This document shows positions 1 through 8,537 of a stretch of 64,000 bases of DNA, piece by piece. The DNA lies in contig DASZFS010000507.1 in NCBI GenBank assembly GCA_035939575.1, positions 4,747 to 68,746 on the forward strand, given 5' to 3'. The DNA is from DATKHR01 sp035939575 (GTDB lineage: Bacteria > Acidobacteriota > Vicinamibacteria > Vicinamibacterales > CAVVIG01). How positions within the stretch are numbered: the first letter of the stretch is position 1; each line of letters begins with the position of its first letter. A model generated the notes under the pieces. It saw only the letters and a list, made by a program, of their open reading frames with translations. It searched no databases and had not been told where the DNA came from. The position numbers were made by a program, and so were the translations under genes.

Positions 1-279
1 GCGTCGGTTCGAGCGACGGCTCAAGGGTTCATGACCGCGTTTCCCGATATGGTGGTCCGGATGAACTCGGTCATCGCAGCTGGGACCAGTGCACGCTTCG
101 ATTGGATCTGGACCGGAACGAACAGCGGCCCAGGCGGAACCGGCAAAGCCGTGCGTATCACCGGCTATGAGGAATGGACCTTTGGCCCAGACGGCCTCAT
201 CTCCCAGTCCCTGGGTCATTTCGATGAAGCCGAGTACCAGCGCCAGGTGAAGGAGGGCGCGAGCCCGCCGAGCCTTTGA
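1..279 (+). CDS. NTF2-like/SnoaL-like family protein, C-terminal part (5' truncated by window edge)
   Basis: The reading frame is open from base 1, so the start lies outside the window; 92 codons are visible. The visible part has alternating hydrophobic strands (FPDMVVRMNSV, ARFDWIWTGTNSGP, VRITGYEEWTF, GLISQSLGHFDEAEY). This pattern of pD-x-V, R-x-x-W-x-G-T and D-G-x-I is the second half of the SnoaL-like/NTF2 alpha+beta cone fold, used by ester cyclases and small steroid-type isomerases. The substrate cannot be read from the sequence. An internal ATG at 31 is a possible but unlikely start, because the fold would then lack its first helices. No operon partner is visible on this strand. Confidence 0.7.
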   Translation, partial: ASVRATAQGFMTAFPDMVVRMNSVIAAGTSARFDWIWTGTNSGPGGTGKAVRITGYEEWTFGPDGLISQSLGHFDEAEYQRQVKEGASPPSL

Positions 280-375
280 CAGCTCATTCCCCGCCAACGC
301 CGTCGAGATGTTCGGGCTGTCGATCCAGGCGGTCCTCGTTCGTCGTCTTGGTGTACGGCCACTAAGGAGGCTACC

Positions 376-543
376 GTGAGACTCGTCGCAACCGAATATC
401 TGTCCCTCGATGGCGTCTTCCATCGAGTACGCGCCGCCCGCTCTGACCTAGTATTTCTTCCCCGCCTCCGTCGACATGGTGGACGTTCGATCGATCAGGA
501 CGACTTCGTGGCCTTGTATCCGCAGCGGCAGATCCGGCGGTGA
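376..543 (+). pseudogene. Truncated dihydrofolate-reductase-family (RibD C-terminal-like) remnant
   Basis: A perfect Shine-Dalgarno AAGGAGG (364-370) lies 5 nt before a GTG at 376. The first 15 codons read VRLVATEYLSLDGVF, the typical N-terminus of small dihydrofolate reductase/RibD-C domain proteins (pattern M-R-x-L-V-x-T-E-x-x-S-L-D-G-V). After about position 430 the similarity stops. The frame then runs through 40 unrelated codons, overlaps the 3' end of the convergent CapA-like gene and stops at 541-543. Intact family members are about 180 residues, so this is a remnant cut off by a deletion or rearrangement with its junction near 425-440. A deliberate 55-residue peptide is possible but less likely. 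Confidence 0.6.
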
Positions 544-1623
544 CATGTGCCTGACGATCTCCAATAGCCGGCTGCCTTCTTCACTCGACGGCTCGAGCAT
601 GAACACATCATTGTGATCGTCACGGCTTACCGGGACGAACGAGACGCGCACGATCTTCCTGCCCTGGGTGACCACTCGCGCCACCAGGCCGTCTTTCGAT
701 TTCTCATAGCCCGGCTGATCAAACGCCGAGTGCCCGATGGCGTACAGAATGGGCTTGCCGTTGTAGATCTCTACGCCCTGAATCGTGTGCGTACCGTGTC
801 CGTACACGACGTCGGCGCCCGCCTCGAGCGCAAGATGCGCGAACTGTTTCTGATATGCCTCTGACACGTGTTGATCCCGCGCGGCGCCAGCCCGCGCAGC
901 GGGGGGATTTCCCGGAAACTGCGTGGCCGTCGCGCCGTCGCGGTTGTGGTGCGAGACGACGACGACGTCAACCAGCGGACGCAGGCGGCGGATGTCGTCG
1001 CGCACGCGGTCGACGTCGGCCGGATCGATGGTGAGGCCGTCGCGCGAGCTGATCTTTGCCACACCGGGCTCGGTCTCTGTGGCGATCTGCTCGCTGTCCT
1101 GATACCACCTGGCAGTGTACTGAAGAAAGCCGACACTGACGCCCTTGCGTTCGACAACTGCGGGCCTGTGCGCTTCCGCAATGTTCGTTCCGCCGCCTGT
1201 GTGCGCGATGCCGTGAGCGTCCAGGATGCGCAACGTTTCGAGAATGTTGGCCCGATCGTACGCGACGTTGTTCGCGACGCCCACGGTTGTGATGTTCCAG
1301 GCTTTCAGCGCCCGAACTCCGTCGGGGCCAGGATGGCGCCATCCCCGCTTGTCCGGAATGTCGACTTCCGGCCCCTGAGGTTTGACGAGCATGCCCTCGA
1401 GATTGGCGTAGACGAGGTCGGCGCTCTTGAGCGTCTCGCCGATTCGCGCGAACGCGGTCGCGGGATCCGCCCGTTGCTGGATGTCGATGTCACCGATGAT
1501 CAACATCGTCATCGCGTTCGAGCCGTACGCGCCGCTCCACTTCCATGCCGAATCCGTGGCAGCGAGCGCAACAACGCCGCACGACAACGCGATCATGAGC
1601 ACGACGCGTCTCAGTCTCTTCAT
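448..1623 (-). CDS. CapA family (poly-gamma-glutamate capsule type) metallophosphoesterase-like secreted protein
   Basis: 391 residues. A hydrophobic N-terminal segment (MKRLRRVVLMIALSCGVVALAA) is a signal peptide, so the protein acts outside the cytoplasm. It carries the PGA_cap (PF09587) landmarks in order: IIGDIDI near the N-terminus, YANLEG, GVANNVAYD, a central VVVSHHNRDG and a late YGHGTHTIQGVEIYNG. This matches the Asp, Asn and His metal-site pattern of calcineurin-like phosphoesterases. CapA itself functions in poly-gamma-glutamate export, but no capB or capC is nearby, so the substrate is unknown. The ATG is preceded by an AGGAGA Shine-Dalgarno. The gene is monocistronic and its 3' end runs into the DHFR-like remnant on the other strand. 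Confidence 0.85.
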   Translation of the reverse strand: MKRLRRVVLMIALSCGVVALAATDSAWKWSGAYGSNAMTMLIIGDIDIQQRADPATAFARIGETLKSADLVYANLEGMLVKPQGPEVDIPDKRGWRHPGPDGVRALKAWNITTVGVANNVAYDRANILETLRILDAHGIAHTGGGTNIAEAHRPAVVERKGVSVGFLQYTARWYQDSEQIATETEPGVAKISSRDGLTIDPADVDRVRDDIRRLRPLVDVVVVSHHNRDGATATQFPGNPPAARAGAARDQHVSEAYQKQFAHLALEAGADVVYGHGTHTIQGVEIYNGKPILYAIGHSAFDQPGYEKSKDGLVARVVTQGRKIVRVSFVPVSRDDHNDVFMLEPSSEEGSRLLEIVRHMSPPDLPLRIQGHEVVLIDRTSTMSTEAGKKY

Positions 1624-1762
1624 CGCGATTCTCCTGAAACCTGACTAGCATACTCTCAAGCGCGTGACATCGCCGCTGGGATGACGCCGCGAAGATTCCC
1701 GGGCGCGAAATGCCAGGCTTGTTGCAATATCAGAGCGGGTTGGCCGCTCTCGAAAGACCGCA

Positions 1763-2461
1763 ATGACACACCCGGCACATGCGTTCCGGCTGGCCGTATT
1801 CGACGTCGCCGGCACGACAGTTCTCGACGGCGATGCGGTCGCGGAGTGTCTCCTGGCAGTCGTCGTCAAGCGGGTCCCGGTGTCGATGGAAGAGGTCCTC
1901 GAGGTCATGGGCCTGCCGAAGCCGGTGGCGATTCGACGGCTCCTGTCACAGCCCGGCATCAATCAGGGAGGTGACCTGGACGCGGCCGTACACGAAGCGC
2001 ACGAGACATTCCGCGGCGCCATGATCGAACGCTATCGCCACGGCCCAATCGCACCAGCCGAAGGGGCCGAGCGCGTGTTTGCCACGCTCCGGCGTGCCGG
2101 AGTTCGAGTGGCGCTCGACACCGGCTTCAGCCGCGACATTCTCCAGACCATCCTGGATCGGCTCGGCTGGTCAAATGGGGTGATCGATTTCTCGATCGCG
2201 AGCGACGAAGTTGCCAACGGGCGGCCGCAGCCGGATCTGATCTACCGTGCGATGTCCATGGCCAATGTCAGGGATTCGAGTCGCGTCGCCAAGATCGGCG
2301 ACACGCCCACCGACATGGAGCAGGGACTCGCGGCTCGATGCGGCTCCGTCGTCGGAGTCACCTACGGGACGCACACCATGGAACAGCTGAGCAGACCAGG
2401 CGTGCAGACAATCGATCGCCTGACGGATCTGCTGCCGCTCCTCGGTCTGGGTGCAGGATGA
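1763..2461 (+). CDS. Phosphonatase-like HAD family hydrolase
   Basis: 232 residues. HAD motif I is FDVAGTTV, with nucleophile Asp14 and Ala16 where most HAD phosphatases have a second Asp. An Ala at this place is the hallmark of phosphonoacetaldehyde hydrolases and the related PhnX-like group. The cap domain has Lys53 in GLPKPVAIRRL, which aligns with the Schiff-base lysine of PhnX (K-x-x-x-[VI]-R-x-L). Motif II is LDTGFS and the C-terminal acidic motif is KIGDTPTDMEQG. Known phosphonatases cleave the C-P bond of phosphonoacetaldehyde; the substrate here is inferred. No phosphonate transaminase or transporter lies beside it. The start has no clear Shine-Dalgarno, so it is moderately certain. 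Confidence 0.83.
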   Translation: MTHPAHAFRLAVFDVAGTTVLDGDAVAECLLAVVVKRVPVSMEEVLEVMGLPKPVAIRRLLSQPGINQGGDLDAAVHEAHETFRGAMIERYRHGPIAPAEGAERVFATLRRAGVRVALDTGFSRDILQTILDRLGWSNGVIDFSIASDEVANGRPQPDLIYRAMSMANVRDSSRVAKIGDTPTDMEQGLAARCGSVVGVTYGTHTMEQLSRPGVQTIDRLTDLLPLLGLGAG

Positions 2462-2669
2462 GGTCGCGCGCGGGGTGCACGTCCTCGTGCCGCAGCACGA
2501 CCGCGGGGAACTGATGCTCGGCATCTACTACCCACCATCTCCAAGTCATTGACTCCAAACGACCGGAATCGATAACCCATTCCGTGAGCCGGACCGCACG
2601 GACGGTCCGCTCCGCCTGCCGAGCGTGAGCCGCGCGAACCCTCGCCTGCGCATCTAGTAGTGGGTTCCA

Positions 2670-3503
2670 ATGAGCGCCGCTGAGTCATTCGCTTCATCCG
2701 TCGTGGCTCGTCTGACCATTCTCGCTGCGTCCTCATGGCTTGCAGCGTGCGCTGACCAGGTCGTCAAACCATCGCTGTCGCCCTTGAAACCAAGAGCGGA
2801 CGCGCTGCTGGTGCTGCCCGGATTCGGCTACAGTCGCGCCGGCGGGAACGCGTTGCGCTCGCTCGCGCCGGCGATGGGCGGCGAAGGTGTGGATCTGTAC
2901 GTACCGGACTACGTCACGCGATCCGGTCTCATCGAGAGCGGGGCGAAGCTCGAGCGATTCATTCGCGAGAACCAGCTGGATCGGTACGAGCGCCTGCACG
3001 TCTTTGCCTTCATTGCGGGTGCGTGGACCTTCAATCCTTTGGTTGAACGGATTGAATTGCGGAACCTCACGAGCGTCATCTACGATCGCAGCCCGCTCCA
3101 GGAGCGTGCGCCCGGCATCGCCGCGGACACACTGCGCCTTCTTACCTGGGTGAAGTATGGGTCGACCGTGTTCGACCTCGCCAGGACGCCCTACGCGCCG
3201 CTTACCGCGCCAACCGTCAAGGTGGCGCTGATGGTGGAGTCGACACCCACGTCGTTTATCAGGCGATACGAGAGGCAGGCGCGCGAGCACGGACCGTTCC
3301 GCTTCGAGTGCGACGCCTTCCTTCAGCGGTACGACGACTGTTTGTATCTCCCGATGAACCATGACGAGTTGTATGTGCGCTTCGCGGAAGCCTGGCCTGA
3401 ACTCCTCACGTTCATCCGGGCCGGCCGCTTCACCAGCGCCGCGGACCGGACACCTCCGGTCGGGGATCCGTTCGCGCGCCAGAGACCGCATCGACTCCCA
3501 TGA
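2670..3503 (+). CDS. Lipoprotein with alpha/beta-hydrolase-like fold, first gene of phospholipid operon
   Basis: 277 residues. The N-terminus has a hydrophobic stretch ending in the lipobox LAAC (LAASSWLAACADQ), so the protein is probably a lipoprotein. The body reads like an alpha/beta hydrolase: a strand with LLVLPGFGY followed by YVPDYVTRSG. At the place of the nucleophile elbow the sequence is HVFAFIAGAWTFNP, with no G-x-S-x-G, so the usual serine nucleophile appears to be missing. A late H (NHDELY) could match the catalytic His. Its stop overlaps the next start by 4 nt (ATGA at 3500). Coupling to three phospholipid genes suggests a lipid-related, perhaps non-catalytic, role. No named family was recognised. 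Confidence 0.7.
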   Translation: MSAAESFASSVVARLTILAASSWLAACADQVVKPSLSPLKPRADALLVLPGFGYSRAGGNALRSLAPAMGGEGVDLYVPDYVTRSGLIESGAKLERFIRENQLDRYERLHVFAFIAGAWTFNPLVERIELRNLTSVIYDRSPLQERAPGIAADTLRLLTWVKYGSTVFDLARTPYAPLTAPTVKVALMVESTPTSFIRRYERQAREHGPFRFECDAFLQRYDDCLYLPMNHDELYVRFAEAWPELLTFIRAGRFTSAADRTPPVGDPFARQRPHRLP

Positions 3504-4177
3504 AGTCGGTCACGACTGCACGGGAAGTCACCCGCTCGTCGCGACGGGCTCTTGCCACCAGAAACGCACGCTGGGCCAGGGCATTCGCCCGCTGGCTCGG
3601 ACGTGCCGGCATCCGACCCAATTCGGTGTCCATCGCCGGCGTGGTGTTCGCCCTTGGTGCGTGCGGCGCCTTCTGTCTCGTATCGGAGGTCACTCCCGGC
3701 TGTCGTACGGTGTTGCTGCTTCTGGCGGCGACGACCATTCAGCTTCGCCTGCTCTGCAACCTGCTCGACGGCATGCTCGCAGTGGAGGAAGGGTTCAAGA
3801 GCAAAACTGGCGACATCTACAACGATCTCCCCGATCGCGTGGCCGACGTCCTGATCCTGGTTGGAGCGGGCGCCGCAATGCGGCACCTCCCCTATGGCTC
3901 GACGCTGGGATGGCTCGCGGCGCTGATGGCTGTCTTCACAGCCTACGTGAGACTCCTGGGCGGCTCGCTTGGCGTGACACAGCATTTCATCGGCCCGATG
4001 GCCAAGCAGCATCGGATGTTCACGCTCACAATCGCCACGCTGCTCTCGGCGGTCGAAACGATGCTCGGCATTCCGACGCGGGCCTTGCGCGCCGGCCTTG
4101 CATTGATCGTCGCGGGATCGATGGTGACCGCCTGGCGGCGCACCCGGCGCATCATCAGTGAGGTGGAGGCGCGATGA
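3500..4177 (+). CDS. CDP-alcohol phosphatidyltransferase family membrane protein
   Basis: 225 residues with several hydrophobic segments (about 44-62, 70-86, 116-126, 132-150, 185-205). The family signature starts at Asp90: DGMLAVEEGFKSKTGDIYND, then LPDRVADV. This keeps the D-G, the G and the three downstream Asp residues that bind Mg and the CDP-linked lipid, but the canonical A-R after D-G-x-x is A-V and the spacing before the Asp pair has an N-D variant. The enzyme would transfer a phosphatidyl group from CDP-diacylglycerol to an alcohol in the membrane; the acceptor is not deducible. It overlaps both neighbours by 4 nt, and the downstream gene would make the CDP-diacylglycerol substrate. 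Confidence 0.85.
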   Translation: MKSVTTAREVTRSSRRALATRNARWARAFARWLGRAGIRPNSVSIAGVVFALGACGAFCLVSEVTPGCRTVLLLLAATTIQLRLLCNLLDGMLAVEEGFKSKTGDIYNDLPDRVADVLILVGAGAAMRHLPYGSTLGWLAALMAVFTAYVRLLGGSLGVTQHFIGPMAKQHRMFTLTIATLLSAVETMLGIPTRALRAGLALIVAGSMVTAWRRTRRIISEVEAR

Positions 4178-4797
4178 TCGCCACGACGCTTACGATGGTG
4201 TCGCGCCTCATCAGTGGCGCGACGGTGCACTGGCATGGCGGTCCGCCCGTCGCGGGTCAGCGGATCTACTTCGGCAATCACTCGAGCCACCTGGATTTCA
4301 TTGTCATCTGGTCTGCGCTGCCAGCTGACCTGCGCCGGTTGGCGCGGCCCGTCGCGGGAAGCGACTATTGGGAACAAGGTGCGGTCAGGCGGTATCTCGC
4401 TGAACACGTCTTCCACGCCGTGTTGATTCAGCGGGCGAGGGCGGGCTCGAGCGACCCTCCCGCCGCAGCGCGTGCTTCGATCGAGCGCATCGCAGATGAA
4501 ATGGGAGACCAGAACTCGCTGATCGTGTTTCCCGAAGGAACGCGGCGGCTCAACGGCGAGATCGGCAACTTCAAGAGCGGCCTCTATCACCTCTCTCGAT
4601 TGCGACCGGATGTCGAGTTGATTCCGGTCTATCTCGACAACCTGAACCGGATCCTTCCGAAGGGCGAGGTCCTTCCGGTCCCCATGCTCAGTCGCGTCGT
4701 GTTCGGTCCGGCCCTGGTCACGAACATCAACGAGGACAAGCAGGCATTCCTTGCGAGGGCACGGGAGGCATTGATTCGGCTGAGGGTCATGCAATGA
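4174..4797 (+). CDS. plsC: 1-acyl-sn-glycerol-3-phosphate acyltransferase (PlsC family)
   Basis: 207 residues. Acyltransferase block I is NHSSHLDF, with His36 and Asp41 forming the H-x4-D catalytic pair. Block III is VFPEGTRR, which binds the phosphate, and block IV is ELIPVYLDN. The family transfers an acyl group to lysophosphatidic acid to give phosphatidic acid at the membrane. In this operon the product would feed the CdsA homologue encoded immediately downstream. The protein is slightly short and lacks a long N-terminal transmembrane anchor. Both ends overlap neighbours by ATGA (4174-4177 and 4794-4797), which implies translational coupling. The acyl acceptor could differ from the standard one. 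Confidence 0.88.
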   Translation: MIATTLTMVSRLISGATVHWHGGPPVAGQRIYFGNHSSHLDFIVIWSALPADLRRLARPVAGSDYWEQGAVRRYLAEHVFHAVLIQRARAGSSDPPAAARASIERIADEMGDQNSLIVFPEGTRRLNGEIGNFKSGLYHLSRLRPDVELIPVYLDNLNRILPKGEVLPVPMLSRVVFGPALVTNINEDKQAFLARAREALIRLRVMQ

Positions 4798-5744
4798 GTG
4801 TCTACCGCGACACGACTTTCTTTGGTCTTCTATGCGGCGTCCTGGCGCTGCTGGTCCTGGCGTCGACGATCGGCTGGGCCCTGAGCCGGCGAGTCGTCAA
4901 TGACACGGACCGAGCCACGGTGGACAACATCAACGCCCGCATCCGCGCCTGGTGGGTCATGGCGCTGGTCTTCACGCTTTCGGTCGCGACAGGCGCGCTC
5001 GGCTCCATCTTCCTCTTCACCTTCATCTCGTTCCTCGCGCTCCGAGAGTTCGTCACGATCGCGCCCACGCGGCCAGCGGATCATCGAGCCCTCTTCTGGT
5101 GCTTTTTCGTCGTGACTCCGTTCGAGTATGGACTCATCTGGATGGGGTGGTACGGCCTGTTCAGCATCCTGATCCCGGTCTACGTCTCGATCTTCGTGGC
5201 GATCCGTACCGTCCTCGCCAGGGACACAGAGCGGTTTCTCGAACGTACCGCGATCACCCAATGGGGACTTGTGATCTGCGTCTACTTCGTGAGCTACGTT
5301 CCCGCACTGCTCATGCTTCGCATCCCGGCGTACGAACACCAGAACGCGAAACTGATGTTCTTTCTTGTGCTCGTCGTGGAGCTGAGCGACATTCTGCAGT
5401 ACCTGTGGGGCAAGTCCATTGGAGACCGGCGCATCGCACCGTCGATCAGCCCGAACAAGACCTGGGCAGGATTCCTCGGCGGCGCCGTCTCGGCGACCGC
5501 TGCCGGCGCCGCGATCTGGTGGGCGACGCCATTTGGACCGGGCCAGGCAGCAGTGATGGCGTTTGTTGTGACGATGATGGGATTCTCAGGCGGCCTTGTC
5601 ATGTCAGCGATCAAGCGGGACCGCGGTGTCAAGGACTACGGCTCAATGATCAACGGACACGGCGGCGTGCTCGACAGGATCGATTCACTATGTTTTGCCG
5701 CGCCGGTGTTTTTTCATCTGACCAGGTTCTTTTTCGCGCAGTGA
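4794..5744 (+). CDS. cdsA: Phosphatidate cytidylyltransferase (CDP-diglyceride synthase)
   Basis: 316 residues and about eight transmembrane segments. The C-terminal part carries the CdsA signature almost in full: SAIKRDRGVKDYG, then SMINGHGGVLDRIDSL, matching S-x-x-K-R-x4-K-D-x-x-x-x-[IL]-x-G-H-G-G-x-x-D-R-x-D. An upstream SPNKTWAGFLGG segment is also typical. It converts phosphatidic acid and CTP to CDP-diacylglycerol in the inner membrane. Its position, last in an operon with PlsC and a CDP-alcohol phosphatidyltransferase, gives a coherent three-step path: acylation, CTP activation, head-group transfer. An essential housekeeping cdsA is probably elsewhere, so this copy may be specialised (inference). 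Confidence 0.92.
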   Translation: MSVYRDTTFFGLLCGVLALLVLASTIGWALSRRVVNDTDRATVDNINARIRAWWVMALVFTLSVATGALGSIFLFTFISFLALREFVTIAPTRPADHRALFWCFFVVTPFEYGLIWMGWYGLFSILIPVYVSIFVAIRTVLARDTERFLERTAITQWGLVICVYFVSYVPALLMLRIPAYEHQNAKLMFFLVLVVELSDILQYLWGKSIGDRRIAPSISPNKTWAGFLGGAVSATAAGAAIWWATPFGPGQAAVMAFVVTMMGFSGGLVMSAIKRDRGVKDYGSMINGHGGVLDRIDSLCFAAPVFFHLTRFFFAQ

Positions 5745-5785
5745 TAGGAACACTCTGGACGTCATGACCGCGTTGGGTCCACGCG

Positions 5786-8266
5786 CTACTCACAACGCAA
5801 CGCAACCGTGGGATCGATGCGAGTGGCGCGCCTTGCCGGCACGTAGCTCGCGAACAACCCGATCGCGGCGAGCAGGCCGCCCGCGACCACGAACGTCAGT
5901 GGATCCGTGGTGCTCACGTCGAAAACGAGGCTGCGCATCATGCCGGTCGACAGCCATGCCGCGACAATCCCGGCGGCCAACCCGACAGCCGCCAGGCGCC
6001 ACCCTTCGCCCAACGCCAGGGCGAGGACATCACGCGGACGGGCGCCAAGGGCCATGCGAATCCCGATCTCGCGCGTCCGCAGCGAGACGGAGTACGCGAC
6101 GATGGCATACAGCCCCACGCTGGCCAGCGTCATCGCGACCGCCGCAAAGAACCCGAGCAGCACGGTCGCGAGCCGCTTCGTCGCGAACGAATCGGACACC
6201 GCCTGTTCGAGCGTGACGACGTCGAAAATCGGTCGATCGGGATCGATCGCGGCAACCGCGCGCCGCACCGTACTCGTGACCTGATCGGTCGGCAGCGGCG
6301 ATCGCACGATCAACGTGACGGCGCGGGTCATCTCGGGCCGCTGTGCGATCGGAAAGAAGATCTCCTGCCTCACCGGAATCTCGATTACGCGCACCTGGCG
6401 CGCGTCCGAGACCACGCCCACAATCGTCACCCACGGCGTGCGGCTCGAACTGGTCTCCAGGCCGCTGCCTGGCGCGGCGCCGGCGCCGGTGCTGTAGAGC
6501 GTGCCGAGACGGATGCGTTGTCCCACCGCCTCCTGGCGCGGCCAGTAGAGTCTGGCCATCGTCTGATTGATGACGGCGACCGGTTCGGTTTGCGGCGTGT
6601 CGGCGTCGCCGAACAGGCGGCCGCGAATGAGGTGCATCCCGACCACATCGAAATATCCCGCGGTCACGGCGCGAACGTTGGCATTTGGCGCGCTTCTGTT
6701 GTCGTCCCAGCCCGGCAGCGAGAAGTCCTGCGTGGACACGTCAACGACGCGATCCAGCATCGGCCGGCCTGTCGCGACGGCCGCGCCCTGGATGCCGTGG
6801 GACGTGCCGATCCGCTCCATCAGATCGTTGTAGAAGGCCGTCATCTTCTGCGGAGTGGAATATTTCTCGGCGGGCAGAACGAGCTGCGCGGTAAGGGCGT
6901 TGTGAGCGTTGTAGCCGACGTCGAGCCGCAGCAACTCGCCGTAGGTCCGGATCATCAGGCCCGCGCCGGCAAGGACGACCATCGCCAACGCAACTTGCGA
7001 GACGACGAGTCCGGCGCGGGTCCAGCGCTCGTAGCGATTGGCGCCGGCCTGGAGCCCCCCTTCACGAATCGCCCGCGCGAGGTCGCCGCGCATCATGTAC
7101 ACGGCCGGTGCCAGTCCGAACACGAAGCCCATGACGACCGACACCGCCAGCGCCAGGATGACCGCGCCGCCGTCCAGGCGTGCGTACTCGGCGTTGGGCA
7201 ACTGGCTCTCCCCAATCAACGCCACGGCCGCGGGCACCCCCCACTCCGCCAGCAGAATCCCGAGCGCCCCGCCCGTCAACGAGAGCAGGAGACTCTCCGT
7301 CAGCAGCTGCCGCAGGATGCGGCGGCGCGGTGCGCCGAGCGCGGTGCGCACCACCATCTCGCGGCGGCGCCCGCTCGCGCGAGCCAGCAGCAGGTTGCCG
7401 ATGTTGGCGCACGAGATGACAACGATCAGACCGACGACGGCCATCAGGATGAGCAGCACGGGACGCACGCCGCCGACCACGGCTTCCCTGATGTTCCACG
7501 TCGTCAATTGCATGTCCTGATATTCGGGATTGGTGCCGCCGTGATCGCGCGCCAGGGTCTGGGCAAATCCTTCGAGACGCGCCGTGGCCTGCTCCGTGGA
7601 AATGCCCTTCCGGATGAGCGTCACCACCCGCATGCGCCGGTTCGAGCGATCGGCGTCAGCCGGATCGAGCTGGAAAGGGAGATAGAGCGCGCCGCCCCAC
7701 AGGGTGTAGTGGGGGGGCATGACGCCAATCACCGTGTAGTGCTCATCGTCGATGCGAAGTGACTTGCCGAGGATGTGCCGATCGCCGCCGAAGTAGTGTT
7801 GCCACAACTCATACGTGAGGACCGTCGTCTTGGGCGCTCCGGGCGTGTCATCGTCTCCGGAAAAGACACGTCCCAGGAGCGGCGCCGTTGCCGTCATCGG
7901 GATCATGTCGGCCGTGAGAAACGTTTCCTCGATCAGCTGCGGGGCGTCATCCACGAAGAGCGTTGCGTTGATGCCGTGAACCGCACCGACGCGTTCAAAG
8001 ACGTCGGTCAATCCGCGAACGTCGAAGTATTCCCGGGACGTGAAGCTGAACACGCGCATGTTCTGGCGCGGAAAGAACGCTCGCAGCATGACCCAGCGGT
8101 CGACGTTGGGGTTTTCGCTCCACAGCAACGAGCTTTCGACGATGCTGAAGATCGTGCACGCCGCGCCGACGCCGATCGCCACAATCAGGACGATCACGGC
8201 GCTGAGGCCCGGGGCCTTGCGCAGCACACGGAACCCATACCGAACGTCCTGCAGGAGTTTGTCCAC
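5786..8266 (-). CDS. ADOP-type ABC transporter permease (two MacB-PCD/FtsX halves)
   Basis: 826 residues. It begins LLQDVRYGFRVLRKAPGLSAVIVL, the typical opening of Acidobacteria-type (ADOP) permeases. A MacB-like periplasmic domain (about 50-260) is followed by three FtsX-type membrane segments (about 285-400). A second periplasmic domain (about 440-660) precedes a second FtsX unit (about 690-815) with SLRTREIGIRMALGARPRDV. Such proteins work with a separate MacB-type ATPase, usually encoded elsewhere, in export or mechanotransmission. No ATPase and no PadR regulator, the common neighbours of this family, are adjacent. The gene is divergent from the DinB gene across a 271-bp region. Confidence 0.9.
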   Translation of the reverse strand: MDKLLQDVRYGFRVLRKAPGLSAVIVLIVAIGVGAACTIFSIVESSLLWSENPNVDRWVMLRAFFPRQNMRVFSFTSREYFDVRGLTDVFERVGAVHGINATLFVDDAPQLIEETFLTADMIPMTATAPLLGRVFSGDDDTPGAPKTTVLTYELWQHYFGGDRHILGKSLRIDDEHYTVIGVMPPHYTLWGGALYLPFQLDPADADRSNRRMRVVTLIRKGISTEQATARLEGFAQTLARDHGGTNPEYQDMQLTTWNIREAVVGGVRPVLLILMAVVGLIVVISCANIGNLLLARASGRRREMVVRTALGAPRRRILRQLLTESLLLSLTGGALGILLAEWGVPAAVALIGESQLPNAEYARLDGGAVILALAVSVVMGFVFGLAPAVYMMRGDLARAIREGGLQAGANRYERWTRAGLVVSQVALAMVVLAGAGLMIRTYGELLRLDVGYNAHNALTAQLVLPAEKYSTPQKMTAFYNDLMERIGTSHGIQGAAVATGRPMLDRVVDVSTQDFSLPGWDDNRSAPNANVRAVTAGYFDVVGMHLIRGRLFGDADTPQTEPVAVINQTMARLYWPRQEAVGQRIRLGTLYSTGAGAAPGSGLETSSSRTPWVTIVGVVSDARQVRVIEIPVRQEIFFPIAQRPEMTRAVTLIVRSPLPTDQVTSTVRRAVAAIDPDRPIFDVVTLEQAVSDSFATKRLATVLLGFFAAVAMTLASVGLYAIVAYSVSLRTREIGIRMALGARPRDVLALALGEGWRLAAVGLAAGIVAAWLSTGMMRSLVFDVSTTDPLTFVVAGGLLAAIGLFASYVPARRATRIDPTVALRCE

Positions 8267-8401
8267 GTCTCACCTGACCTGGCGCGATCTCTTGCACAGT
8301 GAATGCCGCGTCGAGAATAGAAACGTCGTTGATTCCCATGAAGCAGGCCGCCGGCAGCTGTCCGACGTGTTCGCTCGCGAGAACGGGGCGTTCGAAAACG
8401 A

Positions 8402-8436
8402 CCACCGACTTCAGACCACCGACATCCACCGACTTC
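8402..8436 (+). promoter_or_regulatory. Three direct repeats CCACCGAC[TA]TC next to a -35 box
   Basis: Near-identical 11-mers occur at 8402-8412, 8416-8426 and 8426-8436. They end 4 bp before the TTGACA box. The phasing (14 then 10 bp) and position are those of an activator or repressor binding array. The cognate protein is unknown. Confidence 0.4.
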
Positions 8437-8440
8437 CGGG

Positions 8441-8470
8441 TTGACACTCTACCCGAGCGTGCGCTAGTTT
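8441..8470 (+). promoter_or_regulatory. Sigma-70-type promoter for the DinB gene
   Basis: A perfect -35 TTGACA at 8441-8446 is followed after 18 bp by TAGTTT at 8465-8470 (3 of 6 matches). This leaves an untranslated leader of about 60 nt with GAGGAG just upstream of the GTG start at 8538. Confidence 0.5.
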
Positions 8471-8537
8471 TGGGTCACATGTTTACCCGAAAGCGCGATC
8501 TCTGGCCTGGCGCTTCAAGCCCGTCGAGGAGAGCTTT

